Source of the DNA: a candidate division WWE3 bacterium
Lineage (GTDB): Bacteria > Patescibacteriota > WWE3 > UBA101185 > UBA10185
NCBI GenBank assembly: GCA_003564915.1
Contig: PXDX01000056.1
Span: 1-29,797 of the forward strand
Direction of reading: 5' to 3'
Length of the DNA: 29,797 nt
Part shown: positions 22,313-29,542 of the stretch, piece by piece
How the letters are laid out: every line of letters begins with the position of its first letter
Position numbering within the stretch: position 1 is the first letter of the stretch
Notes under the pieces: model-generated
Database searches by the model: none
The model's input: only the letters and a program-made list of their open reading frames with translations
What the model was told of the DNA's origin: nothing
Position numbers and translations under genes: made by a program

Positions 22313-23329
22313 ATGGATACAGCAGTTATGGAAGAACATTGGAATAGATTGGAGAATCTAAGAAAACAATTCTATGTTGAAGAAAAAGAAGAGAAAATTA
22401 AGAAACTTCAGGAAGAACTTGAAACACCCGGTCTATGGGATGATTGGGAGCGTGGGCAAAAGGTATCACAGGACTTGGCCGATCTAAAAAGAGATTTGGA
22501 GGATTTTGCAATACTGGAGTTACTTCTTGAGGAAGAGGAGGTTGAAAAATTTGAAGAATTTGCTGATAAAGTGGAAAAAAAGCTTTTTCTTTCCGACCCA
22601 CATGATGAGGATGATGCTTTTCTATCCATTCACGCGGGTCAGGGCGGAACGGAGGCAATGGATTGGGCGGACATGCTTTTGAGAATGTATGTACGTTATG
22701 CCGAGAGGAAAGGATGGAAGGTTGAGGCTATCGAGTCTACCCCTGGGGAAGAAGCAGGAATAAAAAGTACTGTCCTGGAGATTAAAGGGAAGTACGCATA
22801 CGGTTTCCTGAAGAATGAATCCGGGGTTCATCGCTTGGTTCGGCAATCTCCTTTTAATGCAGATAATCTAAGACAGACCTCATTCGCATTGGTCGAAGTC
22901 CTTCCTGTCATTGAAGATGCTGAGGAAGTGGAGATAAGGGATGAGGATATAGATTTTGAAGCTTTTCGTGCCGGAGGACATGGCGGCCAGAATGTCAATA
23001 AGGTCTCTACGGCCGTACGTATAAAGCACATTCCCACCGGTATAGTGGTTGAAAATCAATCCGAAAGAAGTCAAAGCCAAAACCGCAAAAAAGCCATGGC
23101 TGTTTTAAGATCTAAACTTTACGATCTAAAGCAAAAAAAGATTGATAGCGAAAAACAGAAATTGAAAGGTGAGTATAAAAAGCCGGGCTGGGGAAATCAA
23201 ATCAGAAATTACGTTTTACATCCTTATAAATTGGTTAAGGACCTGAGAACTGATGTGGAGAGTACTAATCCTGACTCAGTGTTGGATGGTAATATCGATG
23301 ATTTTATAGACGCAGAACTTCGACTTTAG
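22313..23329 (+). CDS. prfB: Peptide chain release factor 2
   Basis: RF2 reads UAA and UGA and triggers peptide release. The 338-aa product has the SPF discriminator (179-181) and the GGQ catalytic motif (224-226, in AGGHGGQNVNK). It reads through without the programmed +1 frameshift known from E. coli prfB. Its presence agrees with UGA being a stop here. Translation may begin at Met1 or Met6; the promoter position favours the first. Confidence 0.97.
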   Translation: MDTAVMEEHWNRLENLRKQFYVEEKEEKIKKLQEELETPGLWDDWERGQKVSQDLADLKRDLEDFAILELLLEEEEVEKFEEFADKVEKKLFLSDPHDEDDAFLSIHAGQGGTEAMDWADMLLRMYVRYAERKGWKVEAIESTPGEEAGIKSTVLEIKGKYAYGFLKNESGVHRLVRQSPFNADNLRQTSFALVEVLPVIEDAEEVEIRDEDIDFEAFRAGGHGGQNVNKVSTAVRIKHIPTGIVVENQSERSQSQNRKKAMAVLRSKLYDLKQKKIDSEKQKLKGEYKKPGWGNQIRNYVLHPYKLVKDLRTDVESTNPDSVLDGNIDDFIDAELRL

Positions 23330-23355
23330 ACAAAGATTTTACTCATTTTAGTATT

Positions 23356-23364
23356 TGGTATAAT
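23356..23364 (+). promoter_or_regulatory. Extended consensus -10 of the DUF3048 gene, leaderless
   Basis: TGG-TATAAT, a perfect -10, ends 6 nt before the ATG at 23371. Confidence 0.65.
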
Positions 23365-23370
23365 GGTGGT

Positions 23371-24564
23371 ATGGATAAAACACCTATTGAGGATACTCAG
23401 GATCCTGATAACCTTTCTTTCTTAGGCGAAGAAGAGGCTTCCTCAGAAAGTAAACCAAAGATTATGTTCAAAAAGTTTCAGTCAAAAGAAAAGATTCCGC
23501 CTTTACAAATTATTTTGGGAGTAGTTGTTGCGGGGATAATATCTTTAACCTTGGTTTATTTATTTGGATTTGGAGGGCATAGGAATTTTTTTAAACCTTT
23601 TTCTGATTCTGACGAGCTAGTGAAAGGCAAAATGCTTTTGGAAAATCCAATTACCGGAGTTATCTATTCCCGAGAAGAAGCAGGTCCGATAAACGAAAGA
23701 CCTCTGTCGGTAATGATGAATAATCATATTGACGCCAGACCCCAGGCAGGATTGGCCGATGCGGATATTGTTTATGAAATAGTTGCGGAAGGAGGTATTA
23801 CCAGATACATACCATTTTTCCTTTCCAGAACACCTGAAAAAATTGGCCCTATCAGAAGTGCTCGAGATTACTATTTGGTATTGGTTAAAGAACTGGGAGA
23901 TGCCATGATTATGCATATCGGGTGGTCACCTCAGGCTTTGGAAGCTATAGAAACTTGGCCGGTGCGTAGTCTGAATAGAGGTGGGGCGGATTTTTGGCGA
24001 GAGAGTAAGCCGGGCGTGGCTTCGGAGCACACGGCTTATGTGAACGGGGTCTATCTTAGAGAGAGGGGAGATGAATTGGGTTGGCAAGGACGCAGGGACT
24101 TTAGGACCTGGTTGTTCAAGGAGGACTCGCCGGTAACGGGGGATCAGGTAGATCAGATCTCAATTGATTTTTGGTATCAAGGTGATTATTCGGCTATATT
24201 TAAATACGATTCCGCTCAGAACGATTATTTGAGATTTACGGGTTATAGCTCGAATGGAGACCCAATTCCTACCATTGATGAAGTGTCCGGAGAACAAGTC
24301 AGGGTTAAGACAGTAATAGTTCAGCTCGCGTACGAAAGCCCTATTGCTAATGATGATGCCAATCGGTTAGCTTATGAGCTGATAGGTAGTGGAGACGGTT
24401 TGGTTTTTATGGACGGAACGGTACAGGAAGTAACCTGGGTAAAAGAGGACAGGGACTCCAGAACCTTGTTTTATACCTTAGAAGGCGAGGAAGTGGAGTT
24501 TAACAGGGGTAAGATTTGGGTAAGTGTTGTTCCCTCAAGGAACGGGTCGCAAGTTAAGTATTAA
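23371..24564 (+). CDS. DUF3048 (YerB-like) membrane-anchored protein
   Basis: The 397-aa product has an acidic 40-residue cytoplasmic head, one membrane segment (about 44-66) and then the DUF3048 domain: PLSVMMNNHIDARPQAGLADADIVYEIVAEGGITR, then KIGPIRSARDYYLVLVKELGDA, and a C-terminal part with GSGDGLVFMDGTVQEVTW. This corresponds to YerB of Bacillus, whose function is not established. It lacks a lipobox Cys and instead uses a signal anchor. It should act outside the cytoplasmic membrane. Confidence 0.92.
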   Translation: MDKTPIEDTQDPDNLSFLGEEEASSESKPKIMFKKFQSKEKIPPLQIILGVVVAGIISLTLVYLFGFGGHRNFFKPFSDSDELVKGKMLLENPITGVIYSREEAGPINERPLSVMMNNHIDARPQAGLADADIVYEIVAEGGITRYIPFFLSRTPEKIGPIRSARDYYLVLVKELGDAMIMHIGWSPQALEAIETWPVRSLNRGGADFWRESKPGVASEHTAYVNGVYLRERGDELGWQGRRDFRTWLFKEDSPVTGDQVDQISIDFWYQGDYSAIFKYDSAQNDYLRFTGYSSNGDPIPTIDEVSGEQVRVKTVIVQLAYESPIANDDANRLAYELIGSGDGLVFMDGTVQEVTWVKEDRDSRTLFYTLEGEEVEFNRGKIWVSVVPSRNGSQVKY

Positions 24565-24587
24565 AGTTTCTGCCCGGGAGATTAAAA

Positions 24588-25166
24588 ATGTTGGATAAGC
24601 TATTTATCTCGGAGGTTCGTATAAATATTTTAAAGCATATGCTTCCCCGTGCCCATGAACAGTATCACGTTAGAGCTATAGTTCGCGCTGTTGGCGCAGA
24701 GATAAACGCGGTACGTAGAGAGCTGAAACGTCTGGAAAAGATAGGCCTTTTGGCTAAGCGTCAGAGTAGCAACAGGCTTTATTATCGGGTAAATCCTGAT
24801 CACGTCTATTATTCGGAACTTTTATCTATGGTTTCAAAGGATGATGGTTTAGGAGCGGATATTATCGAGAATGCCAAGCAACTAGGGGATATCAAGTATG
24901 CTATGTTGGCATTACCGTTCTTAAGGGGCCGGAAGGCAACCGTTTTGGATGTGGATCTTTTTGTTGTGGGAAAGCCTGAAATGAGTTTCTTAAAGACTCT
25001 CGTTGTGAAAGCCGAGTCGGATCTTGGAAGGGAAATTAATTATTCTGTCATGACCTTGGAAGAATTCAATCACAGAAAGCGTATAAATGATCAGTTCGTG
25101 AACCGGATACTCTCCCAAGGCAGAACCATGTTGATTGGAGATGAAGAAAATTTTAGTTCATTTTAA
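24588..25166 (+). CDS. Winged-helix regulator with nucleotidyltransferase-like domain
   Basis: The N-terminal 70 residues form an ArsR-like winged helix (VRINILKHMLPRAHEQYHVRAIVRAV, then VRRELKRLEKIGLLAKR and a YYRVNPD wing). The rest resembles the MNT-type nucleotidyltransferase fold (AMLALPFLRG...VLDVDLFVVGKPE...), but the second acidic pair and the GS motif are not clear, so it may be catalytically dead. It lies 23 nt after the DUF3048 gene, and its end overlaps the SecD-like gene by 26 nt. Targets are unknown. Confidence 0.7.
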   Translation: MLDKLFISEVRINILKHMLPRAHEQYHVRAIVRAVGAEINAVRRELKRLEKIGLLAKRQSSNRLYYRVNPDHVYYSELLSMVSKDDGLGADIIENAKQLGDIKYAMLALPFLRGRKATVLDVDLFVVGKPEMSFLKTLVVKAESDLGREINYSVMTLEEFNHRKRINDQFVNRILSQGRTMLIGDEENFSSF

Positions 25167-26466
25167 AAAGACTCTAAATAAAAAATATAAGATTGTTCTA
25201 CTGTTCCTGGTTTTTCTTTTGGTTCTTGTATTGGCGGTACCTCCCTTTCATTTAGAATTTGATTTACTAGGTTTATCTATTGACGGTAATTATCCCGGTT
25301 ACCAGCTAAACGTACCATTTATTGGACTTTTTCCACCTAGAAATGACTTTTTCTTGGGAATGGATCTATCCGGAGGACAAAGCTTAAGCCTTCTTTTTGA
25401 AGAGGGTTATATTCAAGAAGATGTGGATGATGCTATTGAAATTATTTCACGTAGGATGGCGGGTTTGGGTTACACAGAATACACTGTTAGGAAGCGTAGT
25501 ACTTTAGGTGAAAATTTGATTGTGGTTCAATATTCTGAAGAAGAGGTTAATTTGGATCTAGCGCCTTTTCTGGCCAATAGAGGTTTGTTGTACTTTCGCC
25601 AATTAAAAGAGGATGTTCATTGGGATGAAGAGAATATTGAGCATTATTTTCTTAATAGGGATCTTTGGGAGGACACAGATCTTACGGGCAGGGATGTTTT
25701 GGGTGCCATCAGGGGCGGAGCAGATGTTCAATTGATCCTTTCTACAGAAGGACATGAGAAATTTAATATAATAATGCAGAATAATATCGATCTTCCGATC
25801 GGTATTTTTATTGATGAGTCTTCCACACCATTTGCTTTACCTGTAATCTCTCAGGAATTGGTGGAGTCGGAAGGGCCGGTAAACCCGGTCATTCAAGGAA
25901 GTCTGACTGAAGATTCAGCACATGTACTGACGACTAAGATCAATTCCGGTATATTGCCCTTAGATTTGGAGATAGGGGATACCGTCAGTGCAGACCCTTT
26001 GTTGGATTCAAATATTCTGGCTTATATTTTGATTTCTGCGGTAGCTTTTTTCACCGCAATTTTTGTACTGTTGGGTATTATTGTAAACAAGAGATTTCTT
26101 AGGTCGAGCTTCTTTTTCTTGTTTTTTACTACTCTACTTGCTTTATCCCTTAAGACATTTTCTATTACAATAGGTCTTCTCGTTATAGGAGTTTTATTTG
26201 TAATGTCGCTTTTATTCCTTTCTCGATTAGGAATTGTTTCTCTAAATTACGTAAAGAGCCTGAAAAAGGAAATCCCTGAAAATTTAGCATCTTTCAAATC
26301 TTATCGATATCTTAAGACTGAATGGGATATTGGATTGGCTGGTTTGGCTATTATTAGTATTTTAGGGGCGGCCTTAAATTTTGCAGGATTATATTCTGTT
26401 TTTCTGGTATCTTTTATAATCACTCTGATCCATCTTGTGACTTACTGGCTTTTCTCGAATTTTTAA
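25141..26466 (+). CDS. SecD-like protein, degenerate, without SecF
   Basis: The 441-aa product has an N-terminal membrane segment, then FFLGMDLSGGQSLSLLFEEG (SecD: LGLDLRGG), AIEIISRRMAGLGYTEYTV, NLIVVQY, and GSLTEDSAHVLTTKINSGILPLDLEI, which is the SecD P1/P4 pattern (the family LrsGaLPvpl motif). Four or five C-terminal membrane segments follow, but the RND signatures of SecD (TLTLPGIAG, VDANV) are missing. No secF follows; recJ does. ATG 25141 is chosen over TTG 25135. It may be a divergent accessory of the Sec channel or a former one. Confidence 0.75.
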   Translation: MKKILVHFKKTLNKKYKIVLLFLVFLLVLVLAVPPFHLEFDLLGLSIDGNYPGYQLNVPFIGLFPPRNDFFLGMDLSGGQSLSLLFEEGYIQEDVDDAIEIISRRMAGLGYTEYTVRKRSTLGENLIVVQYSEEEVNLDLAPFLANRGLLYFRQLKEDVHWDEENIEHYFLNRDLWEDTDLTGRDVLGAIRGGADVQLILSTEGHEKFNIIMQNNIDLPIGIFIDESSTPFALPVISQELVESEGPVNPVIQGSLTEDSAHVLTTKINSGILPLDLEIGDTVSADPLLDSNILAYILISAVAFFTAIFVLLGIIVNKRFLRSSFFFLFFTTLLALSLKTFSITIGLLVIGVLFVMSLLFLSRLGIVSLNYVKSLKKEIPENLASFKSYRYLKTEWDIGLAGLAIISILGAALNFAGLYSVFLVSFIITLIHLVTYWLFSNF

Positions 26467-26507
26467 AGGTTAATTTTTATCCCGAACGTTATTTGTACAT
26501 TAGGTTT

Positions 26508-26516
26508 TGATAAACT
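26508..26516 (+). promoter_or_regulatory. Extended -10 promoter of recJ
   Basis: TGA-TAAACT is identical to the prfB box. It ends 3 nt before ATG 26520 and 9 nt before ATG 26526. With initiation about 7 nt downstream, the second ATG is the better start. Confidence 0.5.
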
Positions 26517-26519
26517 GAA

Positions 26520-28175
26520 ATGGAAATGGAAACCAAGTGGAATATATATGGTGAGGCGCAAACTCTCGCCGAATTGAAGAATCTTATCTTAGATAAGAGG
26601 GGTATTATTGAGGAAGAAGACAAGAGCAGTTTTTTTCGAGCTGATAACCCGCTAAAAAATTTACTTTTCTTTACTAACGATTTTAAGGATTCTCTTAAGA
26701 AGGCCCGGGAGATGGTTAATAAAGCCGTCAAGGAAAAGACGCCCATTCTTATTATGGGAGATTATGACGCTGATGGAGTTTGTGCGACTGCAATTTTGTA
26801 CAATTTTCTCACCAATGAATTGGGAAATGAAAGGACGTTCTACTTTGTTCCGGATCGTTTTGAACACGGTTACGGTTTGTCTTGTCCTTCTATCGATTCG
26901 GCCTTATCCAAGATAAGAGGAGTACTTGGAGAGAATCCAAAAACTTTAATAATTTCGGTGGATAGCGGTATTACATCCGTTGATGAAGCCGCCTACATAA
27001 AGGAACTAGGTCACGATTTAATTATTACCGATCACCATCAGAAACCAGTAGATCTACCTAATGCCGATCTTATTGTTTGGTCAGATGATGTTGTTGGGGC
27101 AAGTATTGCCTGGATCTTGGCTCAGATTTTGGGATCTGCAGACCAATCTTCAATATCCCTGGCAGCTTTGGCGACCGTTACCGATGTTCATCCTTTATTT
27201 GGAATGAGTCGGAGTATAGTTAGAGAGGGGCTGAAGATTATTAATCATAACCCTCCTGATGGCTTAAGGGAATTAATGAAGATATCCGGATTGTCGGGGA
27301 AGAAGATTGGTACCTATGAACTGGGATGGGTCTTAGGTCCTAGAATAAATGCTGCGGGTCGATTAGACGATGCCTCACAGGCAGTCGATCTTTTTACATG
27401 TGGTGATCCTACCCGCAGATTGGAGATAGCGTGTGAACTTGACATGATAAATTCTCGAAGGCGGGAACAAACTCTTAAAATGTACAGACTTTCGGAATTA
27501 TCCGAAGATCCCCCGAACCTAATCTTTCTATCCAGCGATGATTATCATGAGGGCATTATCGGCTTGGTGGCATCCAGGATGGTAAAAGAGCATCACAGGC
27601 CTTCCATCGTGATAAGCACTTCCAACTCTTATGGTAAGGGATCTGCAAGATCTATTCCCGGAATAAACATCATTGAAATCTTAAGACAATTTGAGGATCT
27701 TTTTGTGAATTTGGGGGGACACCCTGCAGCGGCAGGTTTTACCGTAGAAAAGAATAATATCCCTCTATTAAAGGAAAAAATGTATGAGGTTTTTGAGAAG
27801 CATTTTGACGAAGAAACCTTTGTTCGTACTTTAGACGTTGATGCGCAGATCCCCATGGAAATGATCAATTGGGATCTGTTTGATTTTCTTGAGAATCTGA
27901 AACCTTTTGGAGAAGGTAACCGCCGCCCTCTGTTCCTTAGTGAGAGTGTGTGTATAGCAGATCTGAGGTTTGTTGGGAGAGATAACGATCATGTCTCCCT
28001 TAGAATCAGTGATGGTAAAGGAAGCTTTAAAGCAATCCATTTTAATTCTAAAAGTAAGTATGATGAGGTTAAGGTAGGTGGAAAAGCCGACATAGTCTAT
28101 TCAGTTAAGCTAAATGAATTTAAAGGAAAGAGGACATTGGATCTTTACATAAAATCAATTCGCACTAGCGGTTGA
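26520..28175 (+). CDS. recJ: Single-stranded-DNA-specific exonuclease RecJ
   Basis: RecJ degrades single-stranded DNA 5' to 3' in recombinational and mismatch repair. The 551-aa product has the DHH motifs DYDADG (81-86), DSG (148-150) and DHH (171-173), the GPRINAAGRLDDAS box (273-286), the DHHA1 motif GGHPAAAGF (399-407) and a C-terminal OB fold. All metal-binding motifs are intact. The promoter position suggests translation may start at the second Met (26526), which changes only two residues. Confidence 0.96.
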   Translation: MEMETKWNIYGEAQTLAELKNLILDKRGIIEEEDKSSFFRADNPLKNLLFFTNDFKDSLKKAREMVNKAVKEKTPILIMGDYDADGVCATAILYNFLTNELGNERTFYFVPDRFEHGYGLSCPSIDSALSKIRGVLGENPKTLIISVDSGITSVDEAAYIKELGHDLIITDHHQKPVDLPNADLIVWSDDVVGASIAWILAQILGSADQSSISLAALATVTDVHPLFGMSRSIVREGLKIINHNPPDGLRELMKISGLSGKKIGTYELGWVLGPRINAAGRLDDASQAVDLFTCGDPTRRLEIACELDMINSRRREQTLKMYRLSELSEDPPNLIFLSSDDYHEGIIGLVASRMVKEHHRPSIVISTSNSYGKGSARSIPGINIIEILRQFEDLFVNLGGHPAAAGFTVEKNNIPLLKEKMYEVFEKHFDEETFVRTLDVDAQIPMEMINWDLFDFLENLKPFGEGNRRPLFLSESVCIADLRFVGRDNDHVSLRISDGKGSFKAIHFNSKSKYDEVKVGGKADIVYSVKLNEFKGKRTLDLYIKSIRTSG

Positions 28176-28189
28176 TTTTTGAAAAAACC

Positions 28190-28218
28190 TTGACGAATCT
28201 TTGTTTTGGGTATATACT
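28190..28218 (+). promoter_or_regulatory. Promoter of the DUF5320 gene (TTGACG-N17-TATACT)
   Basis: TTGACG (28190-28195) and TATACT (28213-28218) are 17 nt apart. The leader is about 36 nt and contains a strong AAGGAGGTGG (28246-28255). This is the only clearly non-leaderless promoter downstream of the ribosomal array. Confidence 0.75.
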
Positions 28219-28260
28219 CATAATATAAATTACCAAATTATTTTTAAGGAGGTGGAAGAT

Positions 28261-28524
28261 ATGCCAAGATTTGATGGAACAGGTCCCTGGGGTTGGGGCC
28301 CTGGAACAGGTAGAGGTTATGGATACTGCAGTCCGGAGGATTTCTTTCCTATGTGGGGCCGCGGTCGCGGTAGAGGTTATGGAAGAGGCTACGGTTACGC
28401 AAGATTTGCTTCAAGAAGGAATGAATTAAGTGCGCTGGAAGCCGAAGAGAAAGCTTTGGAAGAGGAGCTAGCTATTATCAGGGAAGAGAAGAAAGCCCTT
28501 GAAGACATGGAAAAGAATAAATAA
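28261..28524 (+). CDS. DUF5320 family protein
   Basis: The 87-aa product begins MPRFDGTGPWGWGPGTGRGYGYC, the typical DUF5320 opening (MPRGDGTGPMGMGPMTGRGMGYC), then has a GRGYG-rich stretch and a highly charged coiled-coil tail (about 53-85). The function is unknown. The family is often found next to DUF134 and nitrogenase-cofactor-like (NifX/NifB-type) proteins. The start is set by the Shine-Dalgarno; the open frame extends to 28201 but that lies in the promoter. Confidence 0.88.
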   Translation: MPRFDGTGPWGWGPGTGRGYGYCSPEDFFPMWGRGRGRGYGRGYGYARFASRRNELSALEAEEKALEEELAIIREEKKALEDMEKNK

Positions 28525-28525
28525 A

Positions 28526-28546
28526 TCATCAAAACAGTGTTGATGA
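28526..28546 (+). repeat. Inverted repeat between DUF5320 and DUF134 genes
   Basis: TCATCAA (28526-28532) and TTGATGA (28540-28546) are perfect inverted copies around 7 nt. No U tract follows. It could be a DNA operator or an RNA hairpin in the intergenic region. Confidence 0.5.
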
Positions 28547-28559
28547 GATAACCTTTGAT

Positions 28560-28588
28560 TTGCAAGATCGTCTCCGTTGTAATATGGT
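28560..28588 (+). promoter_or_regulatory. Possible promoter of the DUF134 gene (TTGCAA-N17-TATGGT)
   Basis: TTGCAA (28560-28565) and TATGGT (28583-28588) are 17 nt apart and leave a leader of only about 3 nt. The -10 is weak (four of six). Confidence 0.35.
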
Positions 28589-28598
28589 GTAATTCAAT

Positions 28599-28877
28599 AT
28601 GCCGAGGCCAAGGTTACAAAGAAAAGTCAGGTTTGATCCTCGTACAACTTATTTTAAGCCGCGGGGAGTCCCTTTACGTGATTTACAAGTAGTTGAGCTT
28701 ACTTTGGAGGAGATGGAGGCTTACAGATTACGTCACATAAACGGACTTTCCCAACAGGATGCTGCGGATAAAATGCATACCTCACAAAGTACTTATCAAA
28801 GGATCCTTTACTCAGCTTACGAGAAAGTTGCCGATGCTTTAGTTAACGGTAAAGCTATTAAGATAATAAGAGATTAG
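28599..28877 (+). CDS. DUF134 family HTH protein
   Basis: The 92-aa product begins MPRPRLQRKVRFDPRTTYFKPRG and has a sigma-like HTH (LEEMEAYRLRHINGLSQQDAADKMHTSQSTYQRILYSAYEKVADALVNGKAIKI). This is the DUF134 pattern (family: MPRPRKCRKVC...EAxRL..EGLxQEEAAExMGVSRxTxxRil..AR.K.A.aL..Gk.l.I). The usual Cys of the CRKVC segment are missing here (QRKVR). It probably binds DNA, perhaps the inverted repeat upstream. It pairs with DUF5320. Confidence 0.9.
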   Translation: MPRPRLQRKVRFDPRTTYFKPRGVPLRDLQVVELTLEEMEAYRLRHINGLSQQDAADKMHTSQSTYQRILYSAYEKVADALVNGKAIKIIRD

Positions 28878-28946
28878 TGCTGTGATTAAGTTTTTTCGTA
28901 GGTAAGCATATTTAATTTTATTATTCGGAATGTAATTCATAAATAG

Positions 28947-28973
28947 TACTTCTTCTTTTAAGAAAGGGAAGTA
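28947..28973 (+). terminator. Possible bidirectional terminator hairpin
   Basis: TACTTC-TTCTT (28947-28957) pairs with AAGAA and GAAGTA (28960-28964, 28968-28973) with a 3-nt bulge and 2-nt loop. It lies between the convergent DUF134 and MazG-like genes; downstream T runs are short on both strands. Apart from it, 28878-29017 shows nothing recognisable. Confidence 0.4.
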
Positions 28974-29017
28974 TCCTTTGTATGTGTAGGAAATGTTGTA
29001 AATTTTAAAGTGAGTGA

Positions 29018-29311
29018 CTATTTCTGTTTACTTCTTTTTTTAATGGTAATCATTACTGCTTTTTCAAAGTCTATATTTTGAGTATTACAAAAAGCTAATA
29101 TCAAGTGAGTCAAGTCGCCGACTTCTTCGATTAAGGAGCCAGTGTCGTGGTCCCCTTTTTTGTAGTCGGGATGTTCAGCCAACTATCTAGCACAAAGCTC
29201 TCCTAGTTCTTCCTGCATTGCGACCAATAGCAATGTTGGCTCCGTATCCCATTCGTTCCTCTCATACAAATCTTTTACTTTTTGCTGTAATTCTGGAATT
29301 TTGGTGGCCAT
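29018..29311 (-). pseudogene. MazG-like nucleotide pyrophosphohydrolase with in-frame amber stop
   Basis: Read on the minus strand from ATG 29311, the 97-codon frame gives MATKIPELQQKVKDLYERNE..., then the MazG metal motifs QEELGEL and IEEVGDL in the EExxE...ExxD arrangement, and a helical tail. Codon 43 (29183-29185) is TAG, between ELCAR and LAEHPDY; the frame is otherwise uninterrupted to its own TAG at 29018-29020. A CAG-to-TAG change would explain it. Other MazG-like proteins hydrolyse (d)NTPs to monophosphates. Its leaderless promoter is intact, so the loss may be recent, a sequencing or assembly error, or the stop may be read through. Confidence 0.75.
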
Positions 29312-29317
29312 GTCCAA

Positions 29318-29326
29318 ATTATATCA
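29318..29326 (-). promoter_or_regulatory. Extended consensus -10 of the MazG-like gene, leaderless
   Basis: On the minus strand TGA-TATAAT ends 6 nt before the ATG at 29311. It is the best -10 match in the window, together with that of the DUF3048 gene. Confidence 0.65.
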
Positions 29327-29435
29327 CTTCGAGTAATTCATGTATTTTAATGTTGTCTGATAAAGTGCTAGAAATATCGTGGTCTTCATCTAACTTGTTT
29401 GGCCCAGACAGGATTCTTTGCGACATGTCTAACAT
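29319..29435 (-). CDS. Doubtful 38-aa ORF upstream of the MazG-like gene
   Basis: A frame starting MLDMSQRILSGPNKLDEDHD runs 38 codons and stops inside the -10 box of the MazG-like gene. It is open a further eight codons upstream without another Met. No family is recognised. Its start shares TTTGGACATG with that of the MazG-like gene. It may be the 3' remnant of a decayed gene or chance. The rest of 29312-29503 shows no gene. Confidence 0.2.
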   Translation of the reverse strand: MLDMSQRILSGPNKLDEDHDISSTLSDNIKIHELLEVI

Positions 29436-29464
29436 GTCCAAATGAGATATCTCTATTCTTTATT

Positions 29465-29492
29465 TTGACAAGCGTATTTAAAAAACTTTAAT
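29465..29492 (+). promoter_or_regulatory. Possible promoter TTGACA-N16-TTTAAT
   Basis: A perfect -35 TTGACA (29465-29470) and TTTAAT (29487-29492) are 16 nt apart. They precede an 11-codon ORF (29504-29539) and the gene at 29543. A second candidate -10, TATACT (29531-29536), lies exactly 6 nt before that gene. Confidence 0.4.
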
Positions 29493-29542
29493 GGTGGGAT
29501 ATTATGAACGCTGTTGCGAACTTTTTGATGTATACTTAACCT

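Noticed and set aside
22313..22420. Programmed +1 frameshift in prfB
   Set aside because: The frame runs from ATG through the RF2 N-terminal helices without an internal UGA, so no frameshift is needed.
29218..29445. 75-aa open frame on the plus strand
   Set aside because: It is antisense to the MazG-like gene and its promoter, has no family resemblance and no start signals.
29504..29539. 11-codon ORF as a leader peptide before the gene at 29543
   Set aside because: It has no Shine-Dalgarno, and a -10 inside it (29531-29536) already explains expression of the next gene as leaderless.
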